Below, in pieces: positions 28,501 to 39,991 of a stretch of 64,000 bases of DNA. The translations under genes were made by a program, and so were the position numbers. The DNA is taken from the NCBI GenBank assembly GCA_963576475.1, contig OY754981.1, positions 14,312,216-14,376,215 of the forward strand. Reading direction: 5' to 3'. The notes under the pieces were generated by a model. That model ran no database searches. It saw nothing but the letters and a program-made list of their open reading frames with translations, and was not told the DNA's origin. Position 1 is the stretch's first letter; each line of letters starts with the position of its first letter. Source of the stretch: Molanna angustata (Eukaryota > Arthropoda > Insecta > Trichoptera > Molannidae).

Positions 28501-29815
28501 GTAATGAAATTAATGATATTATCACTAATTATATTACATTTTGAAATTCGAATATGAAGGTTTATAATATAGAATTGGATTTAAAAATGTATGTAAAATA
28601 AATTCACATGAATATTTTTAATGATTCTTAACCTAATTAAAATACAGGTACCTATTAAATAAAATTTTCTATGGCAATGTTAAAAAACACATATTAGAGG
28701 GACCGATTTATGTACAGAGAATGAATATTATCACAGTTTTTGAACATATCTTTAGTATCCAATTGAATAGAAATCATCAATCTTATATATTTTGTATTTA
28801 CAAGATTTCTGAAATTTAAATAAATATTATATGTATTATATAATATTTATGAGACTCGTGGAGATGATGCAAATTACATATTAAATATGGAATTCTAATA
28901 TTTATCTTTACTGATTCTTTACTATTTTTACATCTGTTTTGTTATATGTATATAATTGATCCAAAGTTGTTGATTAAATTCTGTGGCATTTTTTAAGGTC
29001 TAAAAAACTCCAGTTAAGTATTTTTTAAAATTAATAATTATGTGTACAAAATACTGCAGAAGAACGTTAAGAAAAGAGACACCTTTACTTTTTTTTATTT
29101 ATTTATATTTTTATACATAATATACAAATACACTGGTGGGTATTTCCAACCACAAAAAATATCACGAATAGCACATTGTTCACAGGTTCATATTATCTTT
29201 TGCCCATAAATATTTTAACTATTTTTTATTCAAGTATAGTAAATGTTCAGGGTATAAAAATATTCAAAGTATTGTCTTCAATATAAATCTACGAATGGAT
29301 TCCATTTTATTATCGTGGTTTAATTGATGTGTGCACAAATAAGATAAATTAATGTCAATATAGAAAGTTCACACTAAAGGGTACTGAAAATAGGCATGTA
29401 TAAAAAATCCCTTCATCAGCTTCATCTCTTTTGAAATTAAATTCACAAGTCAACTTTGTATAAATAGTATGTCTTGATCATCCGTGGCTCTACAACCCAG
29501 GTCTGATCTTGTCATCTCGTGCCAAGCATAAATAGTACAGATTATATTATTATATTGTATAATTATGTATTCAAAAACATTTGTCATTCAAGACTAACTT
29601 ATTAATATTATGTACCTACTTTTTTCAGACATATTCTTGTAATTTTAATTAATTCTCAATTTTAAATCCATTAATTTTTATATGTTAGTAAATCCTTGTG
29701 AAAAAGTCATACTGTGTAACGGCTTTTTTAACTATTTTAGTACCTAAAACAACTGACTCCTGAGCTATTCTTGGTTTGATTCTCGGCGGGATTACAGTTT
29801 TAACACTAAATATTT
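28501..29815. other. AT-rich intergenic DNA, no gene seen
   Basis: No coding, RNA or clear repeat structure was recognised in this stretch. Confidence 0.35.
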
Positions 29816-29819
29816 GTGA

Positions 29820-30285
29820 AACAGTCCACATTATCATCAGCTATTATTGGTCCAGTGTTTTACATATGCCTCCCCTTTCGGCCTCCATGCTTTCCTATCC
29901 CTCACCACTTCCACGATGGCATACACTCTTTATATGTCGTCGGACCATTTTGCTTGCGGTCTGCTCAGGTTTCTATGGCCAGTTCTCGGTCACCATTTCA
30001 GGGTAAGTTTGCTACATGGCCAGCCCAATGCCTCTTTAAGGAAGCTATCTTTCTAGTCTTCTTCCTCTCTTTTTAGGCCTGTCGGCCTGTTTATTTCCTG
30101 CGTCAGCTTCTCTCTTGTGACGTGGACTGTCAGCTGTCTTTCCATCTCTTGGGAGGACGTCCCGGAGGTCTGCTTTCTTGTGGAACATTATCCCTTTGAC
30201 GGTTGTTGAGTCTGTCATTCTTGATACATGTTCGTTCCAGAACCTTCTTCTTCTTCTCTTCTTTCTAGTCAACATCATAAATCTT
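29820..30285 (-). pseudogene. two RTE-like non-LTR reverse transcriptase C-terminal relics
   Basis: On the minus strand, 30278-30045 encodes RRRRRFWNEHVSRMTDS and a basic tail, the typical end of RTE-like ORFs. From about 30028 down to 29820, broken frames give LSRPQAKWSDD and KAWRPKGEAYVKHW, the C-terminal signature of a second RTE-like subfamily also seen at 58946-59450. Frames are disrupted, so these are dead fragments joined or nested. Confidence 0.6.
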
Positions 30286-30289
30286 CAAA

Positions 30290-33200
30290 ATGTTGCATCT
30301 TGTAATAGGTGTGTGTTTAAATAATATTTGACATCTTCTGTAACTGTCTCTTCATCTCTTTGTAACTGCTACAGTGCGCGTCAACGATTATCTGGTCTAA
30401 ATAGTTGTTCCTAGGACGGCCTCTACAGTTGCTCCCATCAATTATTCCTTCAATTTATTTGACATAAAATCAGTTAGTTGTCAGAGAAATAAAATAGACA
30501 AAAAATACAGTTTTCCAGATTATATAATCGTTGGTAATTATATTACTTATATATGGGCTATCGCCATATTAATTGAGCATCGTTAGCTGTACAGATGCAT
30601 CAATACACTCAATAGAAGTTAACAATTATTTTCTTCAAATAAAACAAAGAATTACTATACCAAAATTGCAAGAATATGATCGATCCATTTGTGTGTATGT
30701 ATTGTTAAAAAAATCTTTGATGTGCGTGGACTTATTGTTAGCTACATGTTATACCTATATTGAAAAAATAATCCTCATTTTTTTTTATAATATTTCATTA
30801 TCATTCCGGACAATGAAGGATTAATATCAAACATGTATTAGAATATGGCCAATTTTAGATAACATATTACATTCTTGAGTATAAGACCAATATTACGTAT
30901 TTACCATTGATTATTATTTTTATATAAATTTTATTGGAGTGTCATTTTTTTGCCATTACATAATCGAAGACATGTGAAGTGGACGAAGGTGTTATGGTAG
31001 AACATAAATATGTTTTATGTTTGGGACAATTCAAAATTAAGTACAATCTCACTAATGTAAGGATAAGAATGCCGGATTAGAGGGAAATTTGGGTTACTGC
31101 AATGTGGGCAAAATGAGTAAAAACTTATTTATGTTTGTACATAATTGTTTATCAATAAAATACAAATAAAATCAGTTTTTTTATGAAATAAATTCGTAGT
31201 ACTGTATTACTAGATAAGCCGGATTGGCGAGATTGTATTATATTTTTTTTGTTGAGCCTTGAAAACCTGAATGGGCTGAATATTTGAATTATTATGTTTT
31301 GTTTACCAATTAAAATATTTTTTAGAAATCATTTGTTAAATAGTTTTTTGTTACTTACAATTGGAATGAAATTTGATGTTTTTTTTATATCTTTTAAAAT
31401 AACTGAGCAGCTGTATTGCGTATTATGAGAAGCCACTCGGAATGAAAATGACTCTCTTGATATAAAGGGCTAAAATGATAATGATATTTTCAAGCTATGT
31501 AGACCTTCTGTCACAGTAAAAACATTCAAATTATTCATAACATAAAATTTTCCTCTTGCGTCACTTTAAGAAGTGATTTCTTATAAATATACAATACAAG
31601 TGTAGATAATATAAAAACCAATAAAAACATACTCCAGATAAGTTAATACATTTTCAAACCGTAGTGACTTACATTCCCCAAATTAAATGAAAATGCTCAA
31701 GCTGTACGTAAATGAAATGGTCTAAGCAGTATTTGAACTTGGGACCACTGGGTATCTCACCCAGCACACCATCTGTAGTACCAAAAAAGTTGAAAGAAAT
31801 TTTAATACAGCTGTTTACATCTTATATTAAATATTTATCACCTTCATCCACACATATATATCTTCAGTTATTGTTGTAGTTTTGTTAATATTACATACTC
31901 CATCATGAAGCTATAATACTATACTCCATACTTATTTTTATATTTTATTTTTCTAATTATTGTGGCCTTATATATAAGTGCATTGTGTAATGCCATTCTG
32001 AAAACTTTTAACACAAAAACAAAGCCATATTAACTAAGAATAGAATTTTGATTATTTTTGTGAAATACATTATTAATAAATGCATTATATAATATTTATG
32101 TGAATGTATAGCTTAGATATATGATAATAAAAAAATATTATTAACAAATATTTAATAAAAAAAAATGTATGTAAAATCCTGTTTTTATTATCACCAAAGC
32201 CGATCTTATATCACTGACACAAAAAAATATTTTTGTTTCAATTGATTCATGCAGAATGTGATAGATGTGATGCACGTGTGTGTCGTCCTACAAGGTAATG
32301 CACACCTGTCACTGATTATCTCACATTGTGGGATATGCCTTGATGGAATGTATATTTTCTGCAATTATTAACCTACTTTGATGTAAATTGTAAACATATA
32401 CCCCGTGTGATCAGAAATTTCATGATATTCCTGCAGAATGGTTATTTCTTTAACCAGTATTCCTAACAGTTTGAAATATTCAATACCCAAGTTTTAAAAA
32501 GTAACTAGTCGAAAATGACAATTTCTTTTTCCTTCTAATAATTACTATGTTTTTTTCTTTTATTAATTAAATAACTTGTTTTAACCATTAGAATTATCCT
32601 TGTCTCCTTTATTTAATCATACAGTATATTTTTTTCTGATTTCTGTGATAACACTAACTCAAAATGATTTACGGACTTGTTGCCTTTGAAAATTCAGGTA
32701 TCGATATGCACTATTAGCAAGTTTCAACATAACCTATTAAATTCAGAATTATCCAGATGCGGTGTGCGCACACGCGCACACCTAAAATGTCTCGGCACAC
32801 ATGTTTTACCCTCCACACAGTCAATATTATATAAGAAAGTTTCCATTGCCAGATTTTAGTTTTGCTAAAAATATACATTTTAATGAAAAATTGTATGTGT
32901 GTTCATGGAGGGGAGGGTGTATTTTTATCGCACCGCCACTGCACAGATGCGTCGAAGATCCGCTGTCAATATAAAAATTAGAGGGAACGTTGGCGGTGAG
33001 TTATATTAAAAGTGGTAATTAAAAATGAAACCAGCTTTTAAATATGTGAATGTTTCATTTAATATTAAATATACCTCAACATTTTGTTTTTATTATGTAC
33101 ATTGGTGTGCATTTAAGATGAAAATGCATGTTTTTATTGAGTAACATTATGAAACAGTCAAATGACTTTTGATATTACCATAGAACTGATATTACAAAAT

Positions 33201-33373
33201 GAATTTCATAATAGGCAAAAAAAAAATAATACAAAAGATACAACAGATCACAATCTGGGTGATTATTATTTAATTAATGCGTTGATAATTTTGATTAGAC
33301 CTTGTTCTATCGCACACCATTGATATAAAGTTACTGAGATGGTAGCTACGTTATAATATACAACAGAAGATGC
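30290..33373. other. intergenic DNA with repeat scraps
   Basis: No host gene is seen. A tRNA-derived SINE head lies on the minus strand at about 31700-31790 (anticodon-arm CTGGG, loop TGAGATA, CCCAG). A relic at 32255-32345 matches 57170-57297 (CACATTGTGGGATATGCC). An alternating purine/pyrimidine run GTGTGCGCACACGCGCACAC lies at 32763-32782. On the minus strand an AATAAA at 33138-33133 could serve ATPsynB. Confidence 0.4.
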
Positions 33374-36300
33374 TTATTGCTTGGCTGCGAGGAGCCCAAG
33401 ATCGGCAATGCACTTGTTCAAGGTTTCTTTCTCCTGTTCGGGAGTGATGGACTTCAGCACATTGGACACAATCCAACTGACCATGTGTTTCTGAGAAATA
33501 CGACGATCTACATTCTCCTTTTCTACTTGATAGTCCAGACGACGTTTAACCTGGAAAAAATGCACACTGAATAAGAAAAAAAATAACCAAAATGTCTCTT
33601 AACTTTAAATTTATTTTCAAAGAAGTAGGTCACATTATGGGGTATGCCGTAGTGGTATGAATGAATGAAAAAAAGTAGCATCTCAGTATACAATAATGTA
33701 TACAGTTTTCTTGTATTTTGAATAAATTTTAAGTAACACATCTGACTTATTTAAAGTAACATTTTTTTTTTGGCGAGTTCATGAAGAAGAATTTAAGAAA
33801 ATGTCATATTTCCAAAAATAAAAAATGATACTAGGTATCTTTTAATCAAATAAAAATGATAATATTTCTACATTTATATTTTCCTTATAATAGGACGACC
33901 ATTTCGGCTGGCTAGGCCCTTATCAACCAGTTGATATCGTCCTATTATAAGGGAAATATATATGTAGAAACATTCATTTTTGTTTGATTAAAAAATACCT
34001 AGTGTAATGGAGTTCTACACATTAAACACCGTCAGTATTGACAAATTAAAAAATATTAATTTGATAACACAATGTGTGTTGTTTCAAAGACCAGTCTGTT
34101 GATAAGGGCCTATTCAGCCGAAATGGTCGTCCTATTATAAGGGAAATATATATCTAGAAACATAATCATTTTTGTTTGATTAAAAAATACCTACGGCCGC
34201 TTTCTCCAAGGTCCCTCAAAATCGAACATCAGCTAAGTACCCATTCGAAACTTAAATCCTTAAGTGGCTTACTTAATAAATTTGCATTTCACCAACAAAT
34301 AACAGCCACACTAAGCTAAGGTCAGGATTAGTTTTTGTTATGTTTCCGGTGAACATGAATATGGACTCAAGATAACGTTACTTTAAAAAATATGCAAATA
34401 AGAAATATATAATAAACTATAAAAATATCATTAAAATATTCTAACGTGTGAATTTCACGATTTTTACTCTATATATAAATTAATTATAAAAAAAGTACTA
34501 CTTTGATCTCATGAGTACAGGTAATTGCCGCTGGCGCCAACAGATGGCGCTAGCGGCGCTCGCTGTCAGGGTAGCCTTGTTTGTACACCAGTTTTTGTTT
34601 TTGACACATCATGTACAGACAGTTTATTTAGTATTCACACCAATTTAGTTATTTTATTTTAATATTTGTTACTTTTTTTTAATATACAATGCAACTGGCT
34701 CATGCCAGCCGCAATTATAACTACAGACAAACCTAACCAATCTATTTTTACCAAACTTTTGTAGGTTTGGTTAAAAAAATCGGTGTACATCCTAGGATAT
34801 ACTCGCTGTCATGGCTGTTTATTCGCTTTGCACTTGTTGATTGTTGAGATTGTTCGACACGGGACGCGCATATTTATCAGAGTATAATTATGGATAAACC
34901 AAATAAACGTTCTACAAATTTTACCCCCAATGAAAAAACTAAATTAATTGAATTAGTTTCAAAAAACACGGCAATTACTTCAAAACAAACGGATGGAGCA
35001 TGTCTATTCAACGATCTCACGAATCCAGCCATCTTCCAAGATGATAATAAACAAAATATAACTTAAATTTTACAACAAAAAAAAGATAAATTCAATAATA
35101 AAACAACTCTGCGACGAAATCGTAACCCAAATATCTATCTGTCAAACGCGTTAAGTGACGGTTATGACGGTTAATACACTAGAGACCGCCACTTAAAATT
35201 TTATGCGCCGACGTCGCTAAGCGAGGCTAAGATTGTTTGGTGAAATGCAATTTTGCGCTAAGTGGTTCATAAATGTGATTTTTTAAGTTAAGGAGCCTTG
35301 GGGAAATCGGGCACTAGTGTAATGGAGTTCTACGTATTAAACACTGTCAGTATTGACAAATTAAAAAATATAAAAAATTATAATTCGATAAGGGTGAAAT
35401 CATATTTGACATAAAATGTACTATGTTATTTTATTTATTTTACATTACTTCTCGGGCAATCAACAGTTCAAATATTAATTTAACACGCACCCAATAGCAA
35501 TTTGCCACATTCTGGAGACTTACGATATTAATCATCTCACAGATCCAGACTGAAAACACAATTAAAAACTGAGTCTCCACCGGGAATCGAACCTGGGACC
35601 CTTGGATCAGCAGTGAGATACCTTACCAATTGAGGTCTCATGACAAAAACGTAACGTTTTGTAACTTGGCCACATGACCACAACATGTGTGAAAGTAAAG
35701 TATCCTTATATTGTTGACATCTTCTATAAGGGCCAATATGTAGTGGTGTCATTTTTAGATTGCAGTGACCAGTAAATAAACTGTCGTATTCAGCTTATAT
35801 TGCTAGATAATCCCATCTACTTAATGCACATTGTTGTCAGGAGGAAATAGTCTCTGTGGATCCTACAAACAGCCAGAATCCATCGAGTACTGCACTACCA
35901 AAGACATTAATATACAAATCAAAAGGAAACAAATGATTAATTACCTCTTGGTATGCATGGTAAAGTCTCTCTCTGTAGGAGGCCTCCAGCTGTAGTAAAA
36001 TATTCTCTTTCTTGGCTTCCATAAGCAACTCGTTACCCTCAGCTCTCCACTGCTCCTTCTTTTCCATCTCAATGGAATCAACCAGGACTTTACGAGTCTC
36101 GTCACGGCTTTCATTCAATGAATTTTCATATGCCTGTTGAATTATTTTTTGATTAAGTTCAATTTGATTCAACTGAATTTCATGAACAACAAACAATATG
36201 ACAAGTACTTTCCAAAAATTATACAAAAGCTAAAAGGTTATATGTGCACTAATTGTGGAAAAAAAAAATTTTTTGTGTATCTCGCTAACAGTGACACCAA

Positions 36301-39300
36301 TCGGGTCAAAAACCTTCCTATCTTTTAATCCAGAACCAACCATATATATTGAAAAAATTTCATTGAAATCGGCTGGACGGTTTCAGAGATTAGCAAGTAT
36401 GAACATTGTGATACAAGATTTTTATACATTAATTAATGTTTGCACTGTCATTGATTTTAAAAGGGTTTATTGTAACAAAACCCATGTTTATAGTATCCCA
36501 CAAGTCAAACCTTTTACATACAGTAAAAACACTTGAAAAATGTCTATGCTATATGCTTAGGATTATTCAATAATTTGGCTTTTTGCTGAGATAGTAAATA
36601 AAAACATACATCGATTTCTTTATCGGCCCATTTGGCGATTTCTGGGCCAAACTTCTTGGTGAAGTAAATAACCATAATGATAATGGACAATCCAGTGTAG
36701 TACTCATGCTCCATGACGTAGATCTCCTTGCTGCAGAGGTAGGTGGTGAGACCTAAACCAAACATGTAGGGGCCAGTGACACCGGTCTTCTTGTGGAAGA
36801 AGAGAAACCTGAAATAAATTAACAATATGTGATTTATATTCACAATATACAAAATAAGTAAAAAAAACCGTTACAAATTCTTGAAAACAAATGAACACAG
36901 AACTGTGTGCCAAAGACAGCAAATGCATGAATTTACTGACAAGCATGTAAATATAAGTAGACAGAATGTCATCTACTCATTGGCATTACTAATATAGCCG
37001 ACCGTCGTGGAACAGTTGGTAAGCTGTTTGGTTTCTGTGCGGGCGTCCGGAGTTCGATTCATTTGCGTGAGAAATTTATTTCTCTCGCAAATGATCGTTG
37101 ATACATTTGAAGAATATTTTAAAGAAGATTATTCGGAGTTCAATTGGATAATGAACCCATTCGTTTCGGATCTGGATAGTGTGAATGAAAAGGAATCTCT
37201 GATATAACTATCTTGCGATGGAGGTTTGTAAGCGGAATTCAACAAAGTAGAGCTGTGTTAATTTTGGCTAAAAGTTAAAAATGAATATCCATCGCTGTCC
37301 AGAAAAGCATTACTGTTTCTGATTCCATTTACAACCACGTATCTCTGTGAGAGCGGATTTTCTGATATGTTGGTAATAAAAAACAAATATCGTAATAAGC
37401 TTAACGTAGACCCCAATTTGCGCTTAAAATTAAGTACAACTGAGCCAGATATTTCCTATCATGTCTCGAACATGCAGCACCATTTTTCGCACTAAGAATA
37501 TTGTATTTTTTTCCTATAATTAATAAATGATAATGTTGTCATAAGCAGTTGTTGCAGTTTTTATTAATTTAACATTTTGAAGGTTTTTTTTAACGGTTAC
37601 AGTTCATTGGTACGCTACTGATAATTTCATGTGTGGTACGCAAAATTAAAAGTTTGGGAACCACTGATTTAGGGGATGTAAACATATTCATTCAATTAAA
37701 AAATAAATATTTACCATTCATCAGGGATGAATCCCAAACGCACCTTTCCTGACTCCTCTAGTCTCACAGGTCGGGGGAAGTTTACCTCATCTCGAATGGA
37801 AGCTGAGCCTCGTGTGCATACCACCAGGGGACGAAGTTGCTGGCCTATAATGCACAAAATTATATTTATCAACACTTGAAAAGAAAAATGCAGGGTTGGA
37901 CCTGCCACATAAAACATGGGTGCAGCAAAACAGGGTAAAAACGGAGCAAGGCTGTTGTAATAACTTGCTCTAGAGATGGGGAAACAGGGAGAACCAGAGA
38001 ACATTGTGAATGTGGAGCCGAGCAGACAGTAAAGCATATGGTTCAGGACTGCTAGCTCATGAAATATAATGGTACCCTCCGGGATATCCATAAGGCCAAA
38101 CTGGCTGACAAAGCTGGACCCAAGGCTATGAATTTGGGACGCTGCCCATGTGGGTGAAGAGAATGCCTGTACCGAGGCCAAACGAAAATCAAATCAAATC
38201 AATCAACACTTGCAATATAAAAAAATATCATGAATATTACAAAATTGACATAAGTTACTACATAATATTATTATCTTTTAATGTATTCATTATAGGTATA
38301 TTCCAAATTAACATTTCAACTACATTGCTGGTTTTCACCACTATTTACTTTTAAGACATTTTCAAACATTCATTTCATATTCACAGGCTTAACAACTATT
38401 TTAGTTTAAAACACTTAGTATAATTATCGTAACTTGACACAGACTCCGGGTGCGCAGAGCGCAAATTTGTGTAATTTTGCTTGGTTGGTATATGTGCAAA
38501 TCACCCCCCTCCACAGCGAAATGGCTCAAGAAGTTTGACGAAAACTATACTCTTCTTGACAGTTGAAAAATGATAATATTATTAAACCAAGTTATCTATA
38601 ACGGTGTCAAAAATATACAAAGTATGTAAGTATTGTAGGGACATACATATATTATTACTTATATAGCATCATCACATCTTTTGGCGACACCAAAGATTTC
38701 TACTGGATTCCCCGCATCTCTAGTAGTAACAAGACCGACATAATTGCATCACGAAACCTTCAGGCAGTCGGAGGAAGGATGACATCATCGCCAGTTCCAG
38801 CCGTCTTCCAGTCAGCCTGAGTGAGCACTCTTAGTCTTGTCCGGTCAAGAGTCGCACGCACTGAGCGCCGCGCACATTATGATAACGAATATAATTATTT
38901 ACCTATTCCTTTACAAACTAATTAATACCCGTCACCACGCCTATCTCCATAGTGGTGACCCCGTGTAAAAAAAGTGAGATTCGCAGTGGAAAGCTCGAAA
39001 AACAGTTAAAAACAGTTTTCAAAATATAGTTTTTCTTTTGTGTGAGTTAATATTTCGTCGTCAATATTTCTCTCTCTTTGTATATAGCGTCACTACAGAA
39101 AGATACAAAAGGGTTCGTTGTTTTGACGACATCGTAAACAAATATACTTACTAGTGCCGACTCTGCATTTACGGTGAATATTCACTGAAGTTTGGTAATC
39201 AAATTCATATATAGCTGTCAAACCAAACATAACAACAACTTTTTTTCTTCATGTAAGTAGGTACCTATTACATTAAAAATACAGTGGGAACGAATTACTC

Positions 39301-39612
39301 ATTGAACCCAGATTAAATGATATAAAAGTATTCAAGATAAAAAAATTATAGGTTATTTTTCTAAACCTTGATTTAAACGAATAATAATTGCTATATACAT
39401 TTTTTAGTTCTTGTATCATCACCTTCGCAACTTTGTACAAGTCCAGGGTGTCAAAATTACAATTATTGAAGATATTAGTGATTACATAAAGGGGTGCTCT
39501 ATCAAAAATACAACGATTTACTAAACTTCAAATAGTAACACCTATTTAATATTGAATGGAAATAACTGAATAAATACAACTTACATGTGCGAAGAGCCGC
39601 CCTGGACAACAT
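33374..39612 (-). CDS. ATPsynB: mitochondrial ATP synthase subunit b
   Basis: Five exons on the minus strand join in frame: 39612-39585, 37844-37715, 36808-36610, 36133-35945 and 33550-33374. They give 240 residues with GT-AG introns throughout. Subunit b is part of the peripheral stalk that holds F1 against the rotating c-ring of the F0F1 ATP synthase in the inner mitochondrial membrane. The N-terminus MLSRAALRT is a basic mitochondrial presequence. Motifs typical of insect orthologues are [51 protein letters not shown] and, near the end, [20 protein letters not shown]. The hydrophobic hairpin lies in exon 3, and the charged coiled-coil stalk in exons 4 and 5. The W codon is split TG|G at exon 2/3. 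Introns carry SINEs, a hAT fragment, an LTR remnant and a Harbinger-like element. The protein appears intact. Confidence 0.95.
33826..34193 (+). repeat. Penelope-like pseudo-LTR array, inverted plus direct copies
   Basis: Inverted copy 33826-33912 pairs with direct copy 33940-34012 (arms AATAGGACGA and TCGTCCTATT, then matching poly-A/T segments to ACTAGGTAT and ATACCTAGT). A second direct copy at 34090-34193 begins GTTGATAAGGGCCTATTCAG and continues after the Harbinger-like insertion at 35314-35375. Partial tandem plus inverted terminal units are typical of Penelope-like elements, but no RT is visible, so the assignment is inference. Confidence 0.5.
34194..35313 (+). mobile_element. Harbinger-like non-autonomous element
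   Basis: The ends are imperfect inverted repeats: GGCCGCTTTCTCCAAGG and the inverse of the right end, GCCCGATTTCCCCAAGG. Similarity continues inward to GCATTTCACCAA. A 3-bp duplication CTA flanks it (34191-34193, 35314-35316). The sequence it interrupts is intact in the neighbouring copy (ATACCTAGTGTAATGG at 34005-34020), which proves the insertion. It carries a truncated Myb/SANT-like frame at 34890-35066. A GC-rich patch sits at 34528-34570. Confidence 0.75.
34890..35066 (+). pseudogene. Myb/SANT-like (zeste-type) DNA-binding protein, N-terminal remnant
   Basis: A 58-codon frame starts [20 protein letters not shown] and continues ELVSK with a later KQTDGA. This is the N-terminal part of the Myb/SANT-like domain proteins that accompany Harbinger transposons (KR.TNFT..EK..LI.LV.K pattern). 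The domain breaks off after KQTDGA and the frame ends in unrelated residues. It is inside the TIR element at 34194-35313 and is probably dead. Confidence 0.6.
35410..35645 (-). repeat. tRNA-derived SINE, family C
   Basis: On the minus strand the head reads GAGACCTCAATTGGTAAGG, with a B-box-like GGTTCGATTCC and GGTGGAGAC closing the acceptor-like end. The body has AAGTCTCCAGAATGTGGC and TGCTATTGGGTGCG and ends in an AATAAA-rich tail. A diverged body copy lies at 22290-22410 (+). It sits in ATPsynB intron 4. Confidence 0.65.
36996..37086 (+). repeat. SINE family B head joined to hAT sequence
   Basis: The head GCCGACCGTCGTGGAACAG and B-box-like region match the reverse complement of the SINE at 57298-57512. 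Similarity stops near 37086, exactly where hAT transposase coding sequence begins. Confidence 0.65.
37087..37668 (+). pseudogene. hAT (ZBED-type) transposase C-terminus with right TIR
   Basis: Translation in broken frames gives the hAT dimerisation region: [20 protein letters not shown], then LCESGFSDM, then [20 protein letters not shown], then QHHFSH and a stop near 37494. Stop codons at 37205 and just after show it is dead. Downstream, AAAGTTTGGGAACCACTG at 37651-37668 is the inverse of the CAGTGGTTCCCAAACTTT terminus typical of hAT elements. The left end is missing. It is in ATPsynB intron 2. Confidence 0.75.
38634..38966 (+). mobile_element. BEL/Pao-like LTR remnant with primer-site-like sequence
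   Basis: A GC-richer block starts TGTAGGGACATACA and is followed at 38950-38966 by CTCCATAGTGGTGACCCC, which resembles an LTR end (CCA) next to a TGGTGACCCC primer site. No second LTR or coding region remains. It lies in ATPsynB intron 1. A similar TTGGTGACCCCGATGTGA sits at 44509-44526. Confidence 0.45.
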
Positions 39613-39991
39613 TTTATAATTTATTTTTGCTGTTGATTAATAAAACTAAAAACGTCGAGCACAAATGTAAATGTCGGCAAAAGTCGTCCAGGTTGCCAGT
39701 TAACAAAATTCTTTGATCAAAAGTCAAAAATCAAGCTAGTGACTTGAACTATAATTAATCGTAATTTAACAATTCATTCAAAATTAAGCAAATACAATGA
39801 GTTAAAAAATATCATATATATTTGATTATGTAAAATTTTCTGTATTTAGTTTTTTTATTATGTGTACTTATAATATTGCATTTAATATGACACTTGTAGT
39901 AGTCGTGTTATGACAACAATGGAATTTAAACGTCAGTGAAATTGAAATATATCTACGTTTTGTAGTTACAAAGTCAATTGCGATAATAATA
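39613..39991. promoter_or_regulatory. divergent promoter region of ATPsynB and SVIP
   Basis: The start codons of ATPsynB (-) and SVIP (+) are 379 bp apart, so both promoters and 5' UTRs must lie here unless there are upstream non-coding exons. The stretch is AT-rich with no obvious TATA box or CpG cluster. Shared regulation is an inference from spacing. Confidence 0.6.

Noticed and set aside
36255..36536. 93-codon frame in ATPsynB intron 3
   Set aside because: Contains the phrase [13 protein letters not shown], a common translation of dispersed repeat DNA (ATCGGCTGGACGGTTTCAGA). No second copy in the window confirms it.
37711..38181. 156-codon minus-strand frame overlapping ATPsynB exon 2
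   Set aside because: Only the part from 37844 to 37715 is exon. The rest reads through the intron acceptor.
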